Source: Cyanoderma ruficeps (taxonomy: Eukaryota > Chordata > Aves > Passeriformes > Timaliidae). From it: 64,000 nucleotides of DNA. This document shows positions 63,343-64,000 of this stretch, piece after piece; the first letter of the stretch is position 1, and every line of letters starts with the position of its first letter. The notes beneath the pieces were generated by a model that saw only the letters and a list, made by a program, of their open reading frames with translations, was not told the DNA's origin and searched no databases. Position numbers and translations under genes: made by a program. Where the stretch lies: assembly GCA_008694505.1 (NCBI GenBank), contig VZDJ01000623.1:3282442-3346441 (forward strand), read 5' to 3'.

Positions 63343-63879
63343 GGGAAGTGGTCCAGTGAGGGCGAAAATACATTATCAAGATGAGGATTTTGCAGTTCAG
63401 TTAAATCACCACAAAATCATGGAGTTAAGTTCAAGACATTTGCCAGCTAAATTCAATGAATGCTTCTTCTTCCTATTTAATCACCAGGTGGGGAAACTGA
63501 GGTTGGAAGTATTTTTATCAAAGGCACAGTGCAAACCAGCGCCCTTGGAGACAGCTGCCTGTCAGTGCTATTTTTCACTCATTTTACTCTCCCTTCAGAG
63601 GAATGTGTGCAAAAAGGCCACAGGAGTCAGCTGGAGAATGCCTACATGGAGGCACTTCCTAGGAGGCACTTTTTAGGGGGGTAAGCAGGACAGCTTGAGC
63701 TGAAATCATGAGGGACCTGCACACACTGAACTCCTAAAACTGCTGGTTTAGCAGAGGTGAGGGCATCATTTCCAAAAAGCCTCAGTGTCTTCCCTGATTC
63801 AACTCCCTGGATAGGGAAGCAGCAGGAATATTAATATCTGCTTGATTTTCTGTAGGTGTGTCCCCCCATGACCCCATCC

Positions 63880-64000
63880 ATAATTTGTTCTTTGAGGACT
63901 GAAGGACACGAAGCGAGCTGTGCGTCACGATAACGGCACAAGGACGCTCGTCAGCTCATTGACAGGGCAGGTGGAGGGCCAGGAAAATACAGCTGCAAAA
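63880..64000. promoter_or_regulatory. CpG-bearing segment at the window edge
   Basis: About seven CpGs fall within 63909-63950, including TGCGTCACGATAACGG (a CRE-like TGCGTCAC). GAGCTG (63915-63920) and CAGCTC (63952-63957) form a 6-base inverted pair. It may be a regulatory element or the start of a second CpG-rich region continuing past the window. Confidence 0.25.

Larger units (their letters stand above)
57777..64000. other. Mostly non-coding stretch with weak exon candidates
   Basis: No known gene is recognised. The stretch contains exon candidates at 60645-60859 (plus), 62122-62280 (minus) and 63284-63342 (plus), conserved-looking blocks at 58500-58800, 62960-63130 and 63880-64000, and an A/C-rich low-complexity run at 62406-62462. 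The remainder is unique sequence without visible function. Confidence 0.5.

Noticed and set aside
63470..63545. Second MIR-like word (GGTGGGGAAACTGAGGTTGG)
   Set aside because: Only about 25 bases match the SINE core; flanks do not follow. Too short to claim.
1..64000. CRISPR arrays, bacterial operons, phage or insertion sequences, viral genes
   Set aside because: Searched by eye for regular repeats with spacers, ribosome-binding-site-led ORF trains and viral polymerase or gag-like motifs; none found. The window is vertebrate nuclear DNA.

Overview
This is a window of vertebrate nuclear DNA, most likely from a bird. The main evidence is five fragments of CR1, the dominant avian/reptilian non-LTR retrotransposon. 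Each is truncated at its 5' end and has the characteristic 3' end made of ATTCTATGA-like octamers. A large CpG island, the absence of long coding ORFs, A/T microsatellites and a TTAGGG-type interstitial telomeric block fit the same picture. Nothing prokaryotic is present: there are no operons, CRISPR arrays, insertion sequences or phage genes. Most ATG-initiated ORFs of 60-180 codons here are what random sequence would give, and I do not annotate them as genes.

Layout. From 1 to about 27.9 kb the sequence is non-coding, with CR1 fragments near 9.9, 18.6 and 19.3 kb, a small 15-bp minisatellite at 16.4 kb, a CpG-dense hairpin at 20.3 kb and several stretches that look evolutionarily constrained. 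From about 28.1 to 29.9 kb lies a strong CpG island, the only confident promoter-type element. It holds GC boxes, an MITF/TFE-type E-box, a GGA repeat and plausible 5' splice donors on both strands, so a gene could start here in either direction, or in both. From 30 to 64 kb the sequence is again mostly non-coding. It holds a possible MIR/CORE-SINE remnant (35.9 kb), an (AAT)n microsatellite (41.0 kb), CR1 fragments (43.1 and 57.5 kb), a degenerate telomeric block (47.55-47.64 kb) and four single-N positions in or near A/T homopolymers (45.4, 49.1, 52.9 and 56.3 kb).

Genes. I recognise no known protein in any frame. A few short segments are bounded by good splice signals or have a well-placed start codon. 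The best are 62122-62280 on the minus strand (ATG in strong Kozak context, 53 codons, then a CAG|GTAACA donor), 44603-44786 on the plus strand (61 open codons between an acceptor and an AG|GTAAAG donor) and 60645-60859 on the plus strand. They are listed as low-confidence hypotheses that RNA data would settle. The likeliest overall reading is a promoter and 5' UTR region, with intronic and intergenic DNA of a locus whose coding exons lie mostly outside the window. I found no evidence for a novel biological system. The most interesting items are the patterned telomeric block, the two-way promoter island and the unidentified minus-strand start exon.
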